Made by a program: the position numbers and the translations under genes. Below, in pieces: positions 42,592 through 54,833 of a DNA stretch of 64,000 nucleotides. The stretch comes from Lucinisca nassula (lineage: Eukaryota; Mollusca; Bivalvia; Lucinida; Lucinidae). The number at the start of each line of letters is the position of its first letter. Within the stretch, counting starts at the first letter, position 1. The notes under the pieces are model-generated. The model had not been told where the DNA came from. It did no database searches and saw only the letters and a list, made by a program, of their open reading frames with translations. The DNA is taken from NCBI GenBank assembly GCA_963580285.1, contig OY757020.1, positions 99,079,497 to 99,143,496 on the forward strand, in the 5' to 3' direction.

Positions 42592-44554
42592 ATCCCCTCG
42601 CACAACATAGTTGTGAGGGGGGATATAGCATTTGTCCCGTACGTACGTACGTAAGTACGTACTTTTGTCATCGCTCTAGCGCCACGTACGTACGTACTTT
42701 TGTCATCGCTCTAGCGCCACGTACGTACGTACTTTTGTCATCGCTCTAGCGCCTACATTTCTTGACCGATTTTAATATAACTTCACACAAACGTTCCTTA
42801 CGACAATATCTGGAGCAAGATCGACTTTCAAGGTCATGACCCAAGGTCAAGGTCACTCTGGCTATTTTTTGAAAAACTGTGTCATGGCTCTAGCGCCTAC
42901 ATTTCTCCCCCAATTTCAATATAACTTCAAACAAATGATCCTTATAAAAATATCTCGAGCGAGTTGGACTTTCAAGGTCATGACCTCAAGGACAAGGTCA
43001 CTGTGGCTATTTTTAGAAAAACATTGTCATCGCTCTAGCGCTTACATTTCTTCACCAATTTCAAAATAACTTCAAACAAATGATCCTTATAAAAATATCT
43101 TGAGCGAGTTCCACTTTCAAGGTCATGGCTTCAAGGTCAAGGTCACAGTGGCTATTTTTAGAAAAAACTTTGTCATCGCTCTATCGCCTATATTTCTTCA
43201 CTGATTTCAATATAACTTCACACAAATGTTCCTTATGACAATATCTCAAGCGGGTTTGACTATCAATGTCAAGGCCTCAAGGTCAAGGTCACTGTGGCTA
43301 TTTTTTAGAAAAACTTTGTTATCGCTCTAGCGTTTACATTTCTTCACCAATTTCAATATAACTTCATACAAATGTTCCTTATGACAATATCTCTAGCGAG
43401 TTCCACTTTCAAGGTCAAGGTCACTGTGTCTATTTTTAGAAAAACTTCGTCATCCCTCTAGCGCTTACATTTCTTCATCGATTTCAATATAACTTCACAC
43501 AAATGTTCCTTATGACAATATCTCACCATTTCGACTTTCAAGGTCAAGGTCACTATGGCTATTTTTAGAAAACTTTGTTATCGCTCTAGCGCCTACATTT
43601 CTTCACTGATTTCAATATAACTTCACACAAATGTTGCTTATGACAATACGTCGAACGAGTTTGACTTTCAAGGTCAAGGTCACTGTGGCTATTTTTAGAA
43701 AAACTTTGTCATTGCTCTAGCGCTTACATTTTTTTTCACCAATTTCAATATTACTTCACACAAATGTTCCTTATAACAATATCTCTAGTGAGTTCCACTT
43801 TCAAGGTCAAGGTCACTGTGGCTATTTTTAGAAAAACTTTGTCATGGCTCTAGCGCTTACATTTCTTCATCCATTTCAATATAACTTCACACAAAAGTTC
43901 CTTATGACAATACCTCGAGCGAATTTGACTTTCAAGGTCAAGGTCACTGTGGCTATTTTTAGAAAAACTTTGTCATTGCTCTAGTGACTACATTTTTTCA
44001 CAAATTTCAATATAACTTCACACAAATGTTCCTTATGACAATATCTCGAGCTATTTAGACTTTCAAGGTCAAGGTCACTGTGGCTATTTTTAGAAAAACT
44101 TTGTCATCGCTCTAGCGCCTACATTTAATGATGGATTGTAATAGAACTTCCCACAAATGTTTCTTATGATAATATCTCGACTTACTTCGACTTTCAAGGT
44201 CATGACCTCAAAGTCAAGGTCACTGTGGCTATCTTTAGAAAAACTTTGTCATCGCTCTACCGCCTACATTTATTAACAGATTTTAATATAACTTCACACC
44301 AAAGATGCTTATGATAATATCTTGAGCAAGATCTACTTTCGTGGTCATGGCCTCAAGTCAAGGTCACTATGGTTATTTTTAGAGAAACGTCATCACTCTA
44401 GAATGTACATTTATTGGAGGATTTTTAAACAAACTTTACACAAATGTTGCATATGATAATATCTCAAGCAAGTTGGACTTTTGCCATTTCAGTGTTTTCC
44501 ACACACGAAGTTGTCTAGTGCGAGGGGATTTGTATCGCATGCGATGCCTTGTTT
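42592..44554 (+). mobile_element. Helentron-like family III element, about 135-bp core repeats
   Basis: The 5' end ATCCCCTCGCACAACATAG is complementary to GTGCGAGGGGAT near the 3' end. The hairpin GCATCGCATGCGATGC-like (about 44533-44548) and CTTGTTTT follow. About a dozen core units carry TTCAAGGTCAAGGTCACTGTG, TTTGTCATCGCTCTAGCGCC and ATATAACTTCACACAAATG. Inserted in a T run of the family II element. (GTAC)n runs lie at 42640-42735. Confidence 0.8.
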
Positions 44555-45016
44555 TTATTTTGCATGAATTTTCCTTGGGTGGACCTCTTTTAGATTCCTT
44601 GAAGAAATTTTGATCCGACAAAAAACATGGCCGCCATGGGCGGGGCTTATTTTCACTATTTAACATATAACGTAATGCTAAAAAATCATTTTCTGCAAAA
44701 GTACTTGTGGGATTTCATTGTAATTTGCATGATTTGTCCTTGGGTGGACTGTTGTCAGATTCCTTGAAAAAAAATTGATCTTACAAAAAAACATTGCCGC
44801 CATGGGCGAGGCTTATTTTCACTATATAACATGTAGTGTAATGCTGAAAATATTTTCTGCAAAAGTTCTTGTTTTATTTCATAGTTATTTGGCATGCATG
44901 TTCCTTGGGTGGACCTCTGTCAGATTCCTTGAAGAAATTTTGATCCGACATAAAACATGGCTGCAGTGGGCGGGGTTTATTTTCACTATATAACATGTAG
45001 TGTAATGTAAAAAAAA

Positions 45017-45273
45017 GTCTTCTCTTCTTCAAAAGTTCTTGTTTATTTATTTATTTATTTATTTAAAAGTACCTTCCTGTATCTGAATTAATCTCCTCCA
45101 ATTTTGCTGACTATCACATATCTATAGAGGTCCACCTTCAAATTGTCATTCTAAAATTCAAAACATCAGAAATTTCACATGCCCATCACACTGGTGATAG
45201 AACTGATGTTTTCAACACAAACTCTATTTATACGACTTGATGTTTCAAAATAAATTCAAAAGATTGATTTATT
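45017..45273. other. Unclassified insert within the family II region
   Basis: (TTTA)n run at 45040-45065, then AT-rich sequence unlike the core repeats. No gene. Confidence 0.4.
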
Positions 45274-45415
45274 AGGGCCCCGCACTGAAAGTGTGGGTGC
45301 CCTATAGTAATCACTCTGTCCGTCCGTCTGTCTGTCTGTCTGTCTGTCCGTCTGTCCGTCCACAAATTTCTGATAGAGCTGCCGGGGCCCTAGTCAGTTT
45401 CACTGACAGCTCTAG
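45274..45415 (+). mobile_element. Short Helentron-like element (family IV)
   Basis: 142 bp. AGGGCCCCGCAC at the 5' end faces GGGGCCCTA near the 3' end, followed by the hairpin GTCAGTTTCACTGAC and CTCTAGTT. It contains a GTCCGTCTGTCTGTC run but no tandem core. Confidence 0.6.
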
Positions 45416-46391
45416 TTAGACCTAATTTGTAACAGTGTCAACAGTTCTCCAGATCCCTGAGGGTTAAAATGGCTTAGTTGAAAAGGGAGGCATACCGAAT
45501 CCGACGGAGGAAAGGAAAAAATAAATAAAGAAAGAAATAAATCTGTTCATTTTTTAGCTCCACTGGCCAAAGACCGGCGGGTCTTATGTTATATGTTATG
45601 GCCCTGTGTCTGTTGTGCGTCTGTGCGGTTGTGCATCCGTGCGTTAACTTTTTTCTTTAAACATTTCCTCCTTAACTACTTGGTCGATTGTAACCAAACT
45701 TCACAGGAATGTTTCTCACATAGTCCTCTTCTGAATTCCTTCAAAGAATTTTGTTACATGCAGAACAAAATGGCATCGAAAGCAAAGAAAAATATTTAAA
45801 AATCTTCCCCAAAACCGCTCAATGGATTTTATTCTTATTTTGCATGAATGTTCCTTGGGTGGACCTCTGTCAGATTCCTTGAAGAAATTCGGATCAGGCA
45901 AAAAACATGGCCACCATGGCCATGCCTCACATGACTGCCATGGCCATGCCCCTTGGCTCATTAGCTTTCAAAGACTTATATGGGGAAAAGTTTTAAAAAC
46001 CTTCTCCTCCAAAACCGCTCAACGTAATGGATTTCATTCTTACTTTGCATGAATGTTCCTTGGGTGGACCTCTGTCAGATTTCTTGAAGCAATTTTGATC
46101 AGACAAAAAACATGGCTGCCATGGACACGCCCATTGGCTAATTAGCTTCCATAGACTCATAAAGGGATCTTTTTTTTTTTTAATCTTCTCCTCCAAAACC
46201 GCTAAATGGATTTCGTTCTTAATTTTCATGAATGTTCCTTGTGTCTACCATTGTCAGATTCATTGAAGAAATTTTGATCAGACAAAAAACATGGCCGCCA
46301 TGGCCACCACCTTTGGCTCATTAGCTTCCATAGACCAATAAACGGAAAAACTTCTTCTCTGAAACCATAAAGCCTAAAGCTAAGACATTTA

Positions 46392-46568
46392 CAGTAAAAC
46401 CTGTCTTAGTGGCAACCTCTATTAAGCAAGCAACCTGTCTTAAGCAAGCAGGCATTCAGTTCCCAAGAAAGGCAGATGTGTTAAATTTCACCTGTATTAA
46501 GCAAGAACCTGTCTTAAGCAAGCATATTTTGACTATCCCTTAGGCACTTGCTTAATCAGGTTGAACTG
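46392..46568. mobile_element. Mariner-like MITE
   Basis: CAGTAAAACCTGTCTTA at left and CAGGTTGAACTG at right, flanked by TA. Contains repeated TTAAGCAAGCA motifs. Related to the larger element at 55769-56276. Confidence 0.65.
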
Positions 46569-47134
46569 TAGTATGTAGCAAAGTTATGTGGTCACCTACT
46601 AAGTCCTGCGAACTATGACTCTTGAGTCCAAATTGGCAACGCCCCGGTGCTTAGTAGCTCCCATAGACTAATAATGACAAAATCTTGAAACTTTTCTCCT
46701 CTGAAACCATAAGGCCAAGAGCTTAGTATGTAGCAACTTGAAGTATTCATCTGCATAAATGCTGCCAACTATGCCCCTGGGGTCCAAATTGGCCACACCC
46801 TGAGGCCCATAAGTTCCCATAGAATTATACTGGGAAAAACTGACAAAAATCTTCTCTGAAACCATCAGCGCCCAGAGCTTAGATATTAAGTATGCAGCAA
46901 CGTCAAGTGGTCACTCAAATAAATCCTGCAAACAATGCCCCTGGGGTAAAAAATTGGTCACGCCCAGAGGCATATTAGTTCCCATAGACTTATAGTAGGA
47001 AAAACTTAAAAAAAGTCTTCTTCTCTGAAACCATAAGGCCCAGAGCTTTAGATATTTAGAACGGAGCAATGCCAAATGGTCACTCACATAAATCCTGCCA
47101 ACCATGGCTCTGGGGTCCAAAAAATATAGAATGG

Positions 47135-47340
47135 ACATTCCTTGGGTTGATCACTTGTTTCATTTTTACCCATTGCATGCGGGAAACCCCTAAATGGGTA
47201 CCTTGGCAAACAGTGCTGGCCCAGATCAGACCCCACAGAACACCATGTCTGATCAGGGCCTGCACTATTTGCTAACAGAATTTTCCATCAAAAATAGAAA
47301 AAAAATAGGCCTGACACCCCTTATATGACAAATGGACTGG
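47135..47340. repeat. Dispersed repeat shared with 33 kb
   Basis: AAATGGGTACCTTGGCAAAC, CCAGATCAGACCCCACAG and CTGATCAGGGCC blocks match 33060-33200. Confidence 0.55.
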
Positions 47341-47441
47341 TCCAACATATAGCAATAGAAGAGTCCACTAGTATACCATTGGTTAATGTAATAAATATGA
47401 CAATTGTCTGAAGTTAGCCGGTGGAGCGACAGGCCCTCTTG

Positions 47442-47685
47442 GGCCTCTTGTTGAAGATATCGACGAAAAATAATCGTTCAGGCATTCCGCTTTTTCTTCA
47501 TCTATATAACAATAAGTCTTTAGACCGTTTTCTTTTTCCATAATAAGTTGGGAAATATTGTTTGAGGTTTTATTATTTTTAACAAAATGGCGAATGACTT
47601 GCCAGAATTTCCATTTGTCGTTATTATGAAAATCAGAGATTGAAACTTTCAAGGAATTATAAAAAAATTTTTTTTGCATGTTTTT
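47442..47685 (-). pseudogene. LINE ORF2 fragment between endonuclease and RT
   Basis: About 80 open codons on the minus strand: NNDKWKFWQVIRHFVKNNK, then EKAECLNDYFSSISS at the left edge, a typical pre-RT linker ending in the conserved 'NDYF' motif. The frame passes directly into the segment at 41676 once the family II element is ignored. Confidence 0.8.
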
Positions 47686-49948
47686 AGCTCACCTGTCACG
47701 TAGTGACAAGGTGAGCTTTTGTGATCACTTTTTGTCCGTCGTGCGTGCGTGCGTCCGTGCGTGCGTCCGTGCGTGCGTCCGTGCGTGCGTCCGTAAACAA
47801 TTTCAAATAAGTATATCTCTAATACCGCATGGTCACTCTTGATCAAATTTCATGGGAAGCATCATCAGGTATGGGGAAAGGCTGCATAAGGTTTTTGGGC
47901 TGATAAGATTGGAATTCTGGTTGCCATGGCAACATAAAGCTCCCATAGACTATCAATGGGAAAAAATTAAAATATCTTCTTCTCTAAACCACCGGGCCAA
48001 GAGCTTAGATATTTAGCATGTATTAACGGCCAGTGGTCACCTACATAATTCCTGCCAGTCATGCCCCTGGGGTCCAAATTGGCCACATCCCGGGGCCCCT
48101 TCGCTCCTATAAACTCATAATGGAACAAAAAGCTCCAAAAATCTTCTGCTCGGAAACCACAGGGCCCACAGCTTAGATATTTAGCATGTAGCAACAGCAA
48201 GTGGTCACCTACATAATTCCTGCCACTCATGCCCCTGGGGTAAAAACGGGCCACGCCCCGGGGCCCTTTAGCTCCTATAGACTCATAATGGAAAAAAGCT
48301 TCAAAATTCTTCTTCTCTGAAACCACAGGGCCCAGAGCTGAGATATTTGGCATGTAGCAACGGCAAGTGGTCACCTACATAATTCCTGCCAATCATGCCC
48401 CTGGGGTCCAATTTGGCCACACCCCGGGGCCCCTTAGCTCCCATAGACTCATAATGGAAAAAAGCTTCAAAAATCTTCTTCTCTGAAACCTCAGGGCCCA
48501 GAGCTTAGATATTTAGAATGTAGCAACGGCCAGTGGTTATCTACATAATTCCTGCCAATCATGCCCCTGGAGTCCAAATTGGCCACACCCCGGTGCCCCT
48601 TAACTCCCATAGACTCATAATGGAAAAAAGCTTAAAAAATCTTCTTCTCTGAAACCACAGGGCCCAGAGCTTAGATATTTAGTACGTAGCAACGGCAAGT
48701 GGTCACCTATATAATTCCTGCCAATCATGCCCCTTGGGTCCAAAAGGGCCACGCCCCGAGGCCCCTTAGCTCCTTTAGACTCATAATGGAAAAAAAAGCT
48801 TCAAAAATCTTCTTCTCTGAAACCACAGAGCCCAGAGTTTAGATATTTAGCATGTAGCAACGGCAAGTGGTCACCTACATAATTCCTGCCAATCATGCCC
48901 CTGGGTTCCGAATGGGCCACGCGCGGGGCCCCTTTGCTCCCAAAGACTCATAATGGAAAAAAGCTTAAAAAATCTTCTTCTCTGAAACCACAGGCCCGGA
49001 GCTTAGATATTTAGTACGTAGCAACGGCAAGTGATCACCTATTTAATTCCTGCCAATCATGCCCCTTGGGTCCAAAAGGGCCACGCCCGGGGCCCCTTAG
49101 CTCCTTTAGACTCATAATGGAAAAAACAGCTTCAAAAATCTTCTTCTCCGAAACCACAGGGCCCAGAGCTTAGATATTTAGCATGTTGCAATGGCAAGTG
49201 GTCCCCTATATAAATCCTGTCAATCATGCCCGTGGGGTCCAAATGGGCCACAACCCGGGGCCCCTTAGCTCCCATAGCCTCATAATTGAAAAAAAGATTC
49301 AAAAATCTTCTTCTCTGAAACCACAGGGCCCAGAGCTTAGATATGTAATATGAAGCAACGGCAAGTGATCACCTACATAATTCCTGCCAATTTTGTCCAA
49401 GGGTTCGAAACGGGCCACGCCCCGGGGCCCTTTAGCTCCTATAGACTCATAATGGAAAAAAGCTTCAAAAATCTTCTTCTCTGAAATCACAGCGCCCAGA
49501 GCTTAGATATTTAGTACGTATCAATGGCAAGTGGTCACCTATATAATTCCTGCTAATCATGCCCCTGGGGTCCAAAAGGGCCACGCCCTGGGGCCCCTTA
49601 GCTCCTTTAGACTCATAATGGAAAAAACAGCTTCAAAAATCTTCTTCTCCGAAACCACAGGGCCCAGAGCTTAGATATTTAGCATGTAGCAATGGCAAGT
49701 GGTCACCTACATAAATCCTGCCAATCATGCCCATGGGATCCGAATGGGCCACGCCCCGGGGCCCCTTAGCTCCCATAGACTCATAATGGAAAAAAAGATT
49801 CAAAAATCTTCTTCTCTGAAACCACAGGGCCCAGAGCTTAGATATTTAGCATGTAGCGACGGCAAGTGGTCACCTACATAATTCCTGCCAATAATGCCCC
49901 TGGGGTCCAAACTGTTGAGCGATATAGGGCCATTGGGCCCTCTTGTTT
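47686..49948 (+). mobile_element. Helentron-like family I element, copy a
   Basis: 5' end AGCTCACCTGTCACGTAGTG; GTGCGTGCGTCCG run; about a dozen core units of 165-170 bp (CCACAGGGCCCAGAGCTTAG, ATGCCCCTGGGGTCCAAA, CATAGACTCATAATGGAAAA); 3' hairpin AGGGCCATTGGGCCCT and CTTGTTT. In copy a the 3' part matching the 5' end is reduced to GTTGAGCGATAT. Tandem cores of this size are typical of bivalve pearl/CvE-type elements. The minus-strand ORFs in the units (FRRRRFLK-like) are repeat artefacts. Confidence 0.8.
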
Positions 49949-50022
49949 AAGTTTATTTACTTTATTTGTAATGCTTTTATACTTATTCCAGTCGATGATG
50001 TTTCCGGTTTGAATAGATTTTT
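49949..50022 (-). pseudogene. LINE ORF2 fragment, 24 codons
   Basis: Minus-strand codons give SIQTGNIIDWNKYK and TNKVNKL, the 'W.K.K..RN.VN' linker of LINE ORF2. It links the 53-kb and 47-kb fragments in frame. Confidence 0.75.
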
Positions 50023-51938
50023 AGCTCACCTGTCACGTAGTGACAAGGTGAGCTTTTGTGATCACTTTTTGTCCGTCGGCCGTCGTGCGTGCGTCCGTCC
50101 GTGCGTCCGTGCGTCCGTAAACAATTTCAAATAAGTATATCTCTAATACCCCATGGTCATTCTTGATCAAATTTCATGAGAAGCATCATCAGGTAGGGGG
50201 AAAGGCTGCATAAGGTTTTTGGGCTGATCAGATTGGAATTCTGGTTGCCATGGCAACATATAGCTCGCATAGGCTTACAATGGGAAAAATCAAAATATCT
50301 TCTTCTCTGAAACCACAGGGTCCAGAGCTTAGATATTTAGCATGTATTAACGGCCAGTGGTCACCTATATAATTCCTGCAAATCATGCCCCTGGGGTCCA
50401 ATTGGCCACGCCCCCGGGCCCCTTCGCTCCCATAGACTCATAATGGAACAAAAAGCTTCAAAAATCTTCTTCTCGGAAACCACAGGGTCCAGAGCTTAGA
50501 TATTTAGCATGTAGCAACGGCAGGATGTCACCTACATAATTCCTGCCAATCATGCCCCTTGGGTCCAAACGGGCCACGCCCCGGGGCCCTTTAGCTCCTA
50601 TAGACTCATAAGGGAAAAAAGCTTCAAAAATCTTCTTCTCTGAAACCACATGGCCCAGAGCTGAGATATTTGGCTTGTAGCAACGGCAAGTGGTCACCTA
50701 CATAATTCCTGCCAATCATGCCCCTGGGGTCCAAATTGGTCACACCCCGGGGGCCCCTTAGCTCCCATAGACTCATAATGGAAAAAATGCTTCAAAAATC
50801 TTCTTCTCTGAAACCACAGGGCCCAGAGCTTAGATATTTAGCATGTAGCAATGGCCAGTGGTCACCTACATAATTCCTGCCAATCATGCCCCTGGGTTCC
50901 AAATGGGCGATACCCCGGGGCCCCTTCGCTCCCATAAACTCATAATGGAACAAAAAGCTTCAAAAATCTTCTTCTCGGAAACCACAGGGCCCAGAGCTTA
51001 GATATTTAGCATGCAGCAACGGCAAGTGGTAACCTACATAATTCCTGCCAATCATGCCCCTGGGCTCCAAACAGGCCACGCCCCGGGGCCCTTTAGCTCC
51101 TATAGACTCATAATGGAAAAAAAGCTTCAAAAATCTTCTTCTCTGAAACCACAGGGCCCAGAGCTGAGGTATTTGGCATGTAGCAACTGCCAAATCCTGC
51201 CAATCATGCCCCTAGGGTCCAAATGGGCCACGCCCCGGGGCCCCTTAGCTCCCATAGACTCATAATGAAAAAAAAAAAGCTTCAAAAATCTTCTTCTCTG
51301 AAACCACAGGGCCCAGAGTTTAGATATTTAGCATGTAGCAAATGCAATTGGTCACCTACATAATTCCTGCCAATCATGCCCCTGGGTTCCAAATGGGCCA
51401 CGTGCCGGGGCCCCTTAGCTCCCATAGACTCATTATGGAAAAAAAAACTTCAAAAATCTTCTTTTCTGAAACCACAGGGCCTAGAGCTTAGATATTTAGC
51501 ATGTAGCAATGGCAAGTGGTCACCTACATAATTCCTGCCAATCATGCCCCTAGGGTCAAAAAGGGCCACACCCCGGGGCCCCTTAGCTCCTATAGACTCA
51601 TAATGAAAAAAAAAAAGTTTCAAAAATCTTCTTCTCGGAAACCACAGGGCCCAGAGCTTAGATATTTAGCATGTAGCAATAGCAAGTGGTCACCTACATA
51701 AATCCTGCCAATCATGCCTGTGGGGTCCAAATTGGCCACACCCCGGGGCCCCTTAGCTCCCATAGACTCATAATGGAAAAAAGCTTCAAAAATCTTTTTC
51801 TCAGAAACTGTGACGCACAGAACTTAGATATTTAGTATCTAGCAACATAAAATAGCCAGCTACAAAAGTCCTGCTAACCCTGCCCCTGGGGTTAAAATTG
51901 CCCACGCCCGAGCTCATCACCTCCAATAGACTTATAAT

Positions 51939-52168
51939 TTTTTTTTTTTTTTTTTTTTTGGTTTTGGTTTTACGGCCCTTTCAAGATTATTTCACTCATA
52001 TCGAGCCGATCGTTAATCACAGGTGGGCGAAAATCGGAGTACCCGGAGAAAAACCACCTGACCTTCCGTTGCGTCTCACTTGTGACCCGAGCGAGGCTCG
52101 AACCACAGCGGTGAGAGACCTAATGATCAAGAGTCAGCGCTCTTAACCACTAGGCCATGGAGGCCCGT
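51939..52168 (-). repeat. tRNA-derived SINE (family D)
   Basis: The minus-strand head has an A box TGGCCTAGTGGTTAAGAG and a B box GGTTCGAGCC, and the 3' side runs into a T-rich tail on the plus strand. A perfect 14-bp target duplication, AATAGACTTATAAT, lies at 51925-51938 and 52169-52182. It is a SINE rather than a tRNA gene because of the 150-bp non-tRNA body. Confidence 0.9.
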
Positions 52169-52780
52169 AATAGACTTATAATGGAAAAAAAACTTAAAAA
52201 ATCTTCTTCTATGAAACCATAAGGCCCAGAGCTATGATTTTTAGTATGTAGCAATGTCAAGTGGCCCCCTACATAAATCCTGCCAGTTATGCCCCTGGGA
52301 TCCAAATTGGCCCTACCCCAGGGCTCTTTAGCTTCCACAGACTTACAATTGGAGAAACTTCAAAAATCTTCTTCAATGAAACCACTGGGCCCTTATAATG
52401 AAAAATAAATAAATAAATAAAATGGGGAAAAAAATCTTCTCTGAAACCATAAGTCCCAGAGCTTAGGTATTTAGCATGTAGCAATGTCGAGTGGTCGCCT
52501 ACATGAATCCTGCCAATCATGCCCCTGGGGGTCCAAATCCTGTGGCCCCTTAACTCCAACAAACTTATAATGGAAAAAAGCTTCAAACATCTTCTTTGAA
52601 ACCATGAAGTACAGACCTTAGATATTTAGTATATAGCAACACAAAATGGTCACCTACATAAATCCTGCCAATCATGCCCTTTGGGTCAAAATTGGCCAAG
52701 CCCCAGGGCTCATTAGCTCCTATAGACTTATACTGGAAAAAACTTAAAAAAAAAATCTTTTTCTCCAAAAAAAGCACAGA

Positions 52781-52955
52781 TTTTGTTTGATTTGAGGTTT
52801 TACATCCCCGTCAACACTATAGGAAATTTTGGAGATGTCTCTTCCAATTTTGTGGGACTTTTACCAGACATTGAGATGAAATTACATCTCAAGCCCTGTC
52901 GCCCAATGAAACCAGTAGGGTTTATAAGCATGGACACCGCTTTGCCTGAGCTTAG
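52781..52955 (-). repeat. SINE family A, 5' truncated
   Basis: TTTGATTTGAGGTTTTACAT through GTTTATAAGCATGGACACCG, then back to the family I unit. Confidence 0.75.
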
Positions 52956-53048
52956 ATATTTAGTATGTAGCAATGTTAAGTGGTCTCCTACACTAATGAT
53001 TTTCTGGTACACAGGTGAGCGATGTAGGGCCATTGGGCCCTCTTGTTT

Positions 53049-53870
53049 TCTTTAGCCATGCTATTTCGAATAACTGAATCAAACCATGTTTTATCTCCTG
53101 GCCTTATTGTTACAGTTTTAGAAGGTATACACATTTTAGCAAAATTAAAAAAAATATCCGTGATGTTAATACATGCGTCGTTTAAAGATCCTTCCAAGAG
53201 AATACTCCAATCATAGTTACGTATATGCTCTTTGAACTTGGTATAATCTCCCCTTCTGTACAGCCAAATTAATCGTAGGTAAGCTGTGTTACACTGATAA
53301 TAAAATGGTAATCTAATATATGTGGCTTTATCGTGCCAGAGTCTAAAAACTGCATATCATCTGATATAAATATAGGATCTAAAAGCGCAAGCTGCCTCGT
53401 TGCAGTTGTATCTGTATTTTGAAGCGAATTAAGTATCATCAAGTTTTTTTAAATTCCGGTAACTATCATCAAAAAGGTCCTCATTTAAGTCGCCTAAAAC
53501 AATAAGATGTTTTTCGTAAAGTCGTATGCTTTTTCAATATTCAGATTTAAGTTTTCGAAGAATGTTGCATCGGGTGTTCTAGGACTGTAAAACAATCCCA
53601 GGAGATAGTTGATGTTGTTCGTTTTGACTTCCATCCACTTGGATTCTGGGCAATATATTTCTAAGTCTGCTTGTCTAGTGTGGATAAGTTCTGAGTTAAT
53701 AAAAAACCAGAAGCCCTCCTTCGTGGTTGGTTCTATCTTTCCTAGAGGGGTTCATCGTACATATCAGATAAAAATAGTGTTTCGTTTAAAATCTGTTAAT
53801 CAAGGTGAGACTCTGTAAAACGTAATATATTAAAGTCTAAAAAATGGTCCTTAATGTAATCGATCTTATT
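53049..53870 (-). pseudogene. LINE ORF2 endonuclease region
   Basis: Minus strand, several frame breaks. Recognisable pieces are ILRFTESHLD, NNINYLLGLFYSPRTPDATF (APE-type endonuclease core), VLGDLNEDL (the GD-N catalytic motif) near 53500, WLYRRGDYTKFKEHI near 53240, and TIRPGDKTWFDS near 53095. The N-terminal end of the endonuclease is not found. Confidence 0.75.
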
Positions 53871-54227
53871 CCTTATGCTACCTTAATGTAGGAAAACATG
53901 AACATTGCAGTTGACGTGTTTTGTTCCCCACAGTATGTCTTCTGCTGCAGCGTTGTTAACCATGCAAACAGGGATGCTACTTTTCTGTTTCTCCCTAGGT
54001 ACACATTTTAACAGCCACAATGTCATACCCCTGATCAGCTTTAAATGAAAAGGACATTCAGTGTCTCATCAACCTGCAGCCAAGTGTCAAAGAGGAAAGA
54101 CATGAAATGTATATACAATGTTGTTCACTGAAATCAACAAAAATTACCTCTACATGTAATTGAAAGCATTGAAAATAGAATTGAGCAGCTCACTGAAAAA
54201 AATATGTCAACAGCTTTCTTTTCATCG
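53871..54227. other. Upstream flank of the LINE, unresolved
   Basis: May include LINE 5' sequence. I see no firm coding motif or repeat end. Confidence 0.35.
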
Positions 54228-54572
54228 GGGCTTGAAGAAATAGATGGGCTGCATGATGCTTCCACGCAGAGCTGAAACCGGTCGCACACGAGCCTGCTCA
54301 GGCAAAGTGGTGCAAGCCGGGCCGTCCATGCTTATAAAAAGTAGAAGTAAAACAAAGATCAGGAATCGATACAATTAACTTACTCCAACCATCAAAGACA
54401 CCAAAGGGAAAGAAACATAAACATTATAAACCCTATTGGTTTCATTGGGCGAAAGGGCTTGAGATGTCATTTCATCTCAATGTCGGGTAAAAGTTCCACA
54501 ATGTTGGAAGCAACGTCTCCAAAATGACCCACACAGTGTTGACGGTGACGTTAAACCTCAAATCAACAACAA
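54228..54572 (+). repeat. SINE family A split by a Q retroposon fragment
   Basis: CGGGGCTTGAAGAAATAGATG to GTTAAACCTCAAATC, interrupted at 54341-54424. Confidence 0.85.
54341..54424 (-). mobile_element. LINE-like family Q, very short 5'-truncated copy
   Basis: Only about 84 bp of the Q 3' end, with TTATAAA duplicated on both sides and the SINE contiguous across it. Confidence 0.8.
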
Positions 54573-54574
54573 CA

Positions 54575-54676
54575 AGAGCAGAAATAAGACCAATAAGGTT
54601 TACCCCTGTAAACCCCAGTTTTACTATATAAAAGTAGGGTTCAAGGGGTCATAATTATATAGGTGTGTTTTCGTGA
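54575..54676. repeat. Hairpin MITE (family H), right half only
   Basis: AGAGCAGAAATAAGACCAAT to ATAGGTGTGTTTTCGTGACG. Confidence 0.75.
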
Positions 54677-54788
54677 CGCTCTGTTACATTTGTGTAAAGA
54701 GCCATTTTGCTTTCTGTATTCTTAGGAACATAAAAATCAAAAATGAGTTCCTTTAAGAGCAATGAAAACATTCATAAGAAAGAAGATA

Positions 54789-54833
54789 GGTCATACTACG
54801 TAGTTTCGGCTAATAAAGCCTCATCAGTAACCC
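54789..54833 (-). ncRNA. Type I-like hammerhead ribozyme, intact core
   Basis: On the minus strand: stem I GGGUUA pairs with UGACCU (one G-U inside and one at the end); conserved core CUGAUGA; stem II GGCU/AGCC closing a short loop; GAAA; short stem III CUAC/GUAG; predicted cleavage after GUA. All invariant core bases are present. The very short stem III fits PLE and retrozyme hammerheads, which often work as dimers. Confidence 0.8.

Larger units (their letters stand above)
41677..47441 (+). mobile_element. Helentron-like family II element with nested insertions
   Basis: The 5' end AGCTCCACTGGCCGAAGGCC pairs with CCGGTGGAGCGA near the 3' end. A hairpin AGGCCCTCTTGGGCCT and the terminus CTTGTT follow. 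It sits between two T's of the LINE (the reading frame resumes exactly across it). The core repeats are about 300 bp (CTGGTTGCCATGGCAACAAA, CATGGCCGCCATGGGCGGGG). A second 5' end at about 45557 (AGCTCCACTGGCCAAAGACC) suggests two fused copies. No Rep/helicase ORF, so it is non-autonomous. Confidence 0.75.
50023..53048 (+). mobile_element. Helentron-like family I element, copy b
   Basis: Same head as copy a (AGCTCACCTGTCACGTAGTG), same 165-170-bp core units, and a complete 3' end: ACAGGTGAGCGATG, hairpin AGGGCCATTGGGCCCT, CTTGTTTT. It lies in a T run of the LINE. Contains a tRNA-derived SINE and a SINE A fragment. Confidence 0.85.

Noticed and set aside
47967..52777. Many 60-135 codon ORFs on the minus strand
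   Set aside because: All arise from the 168-bp core repeat (FEAFFHYESIGAKGPRG-type peptides) and carry the same sequence with frame breaks.
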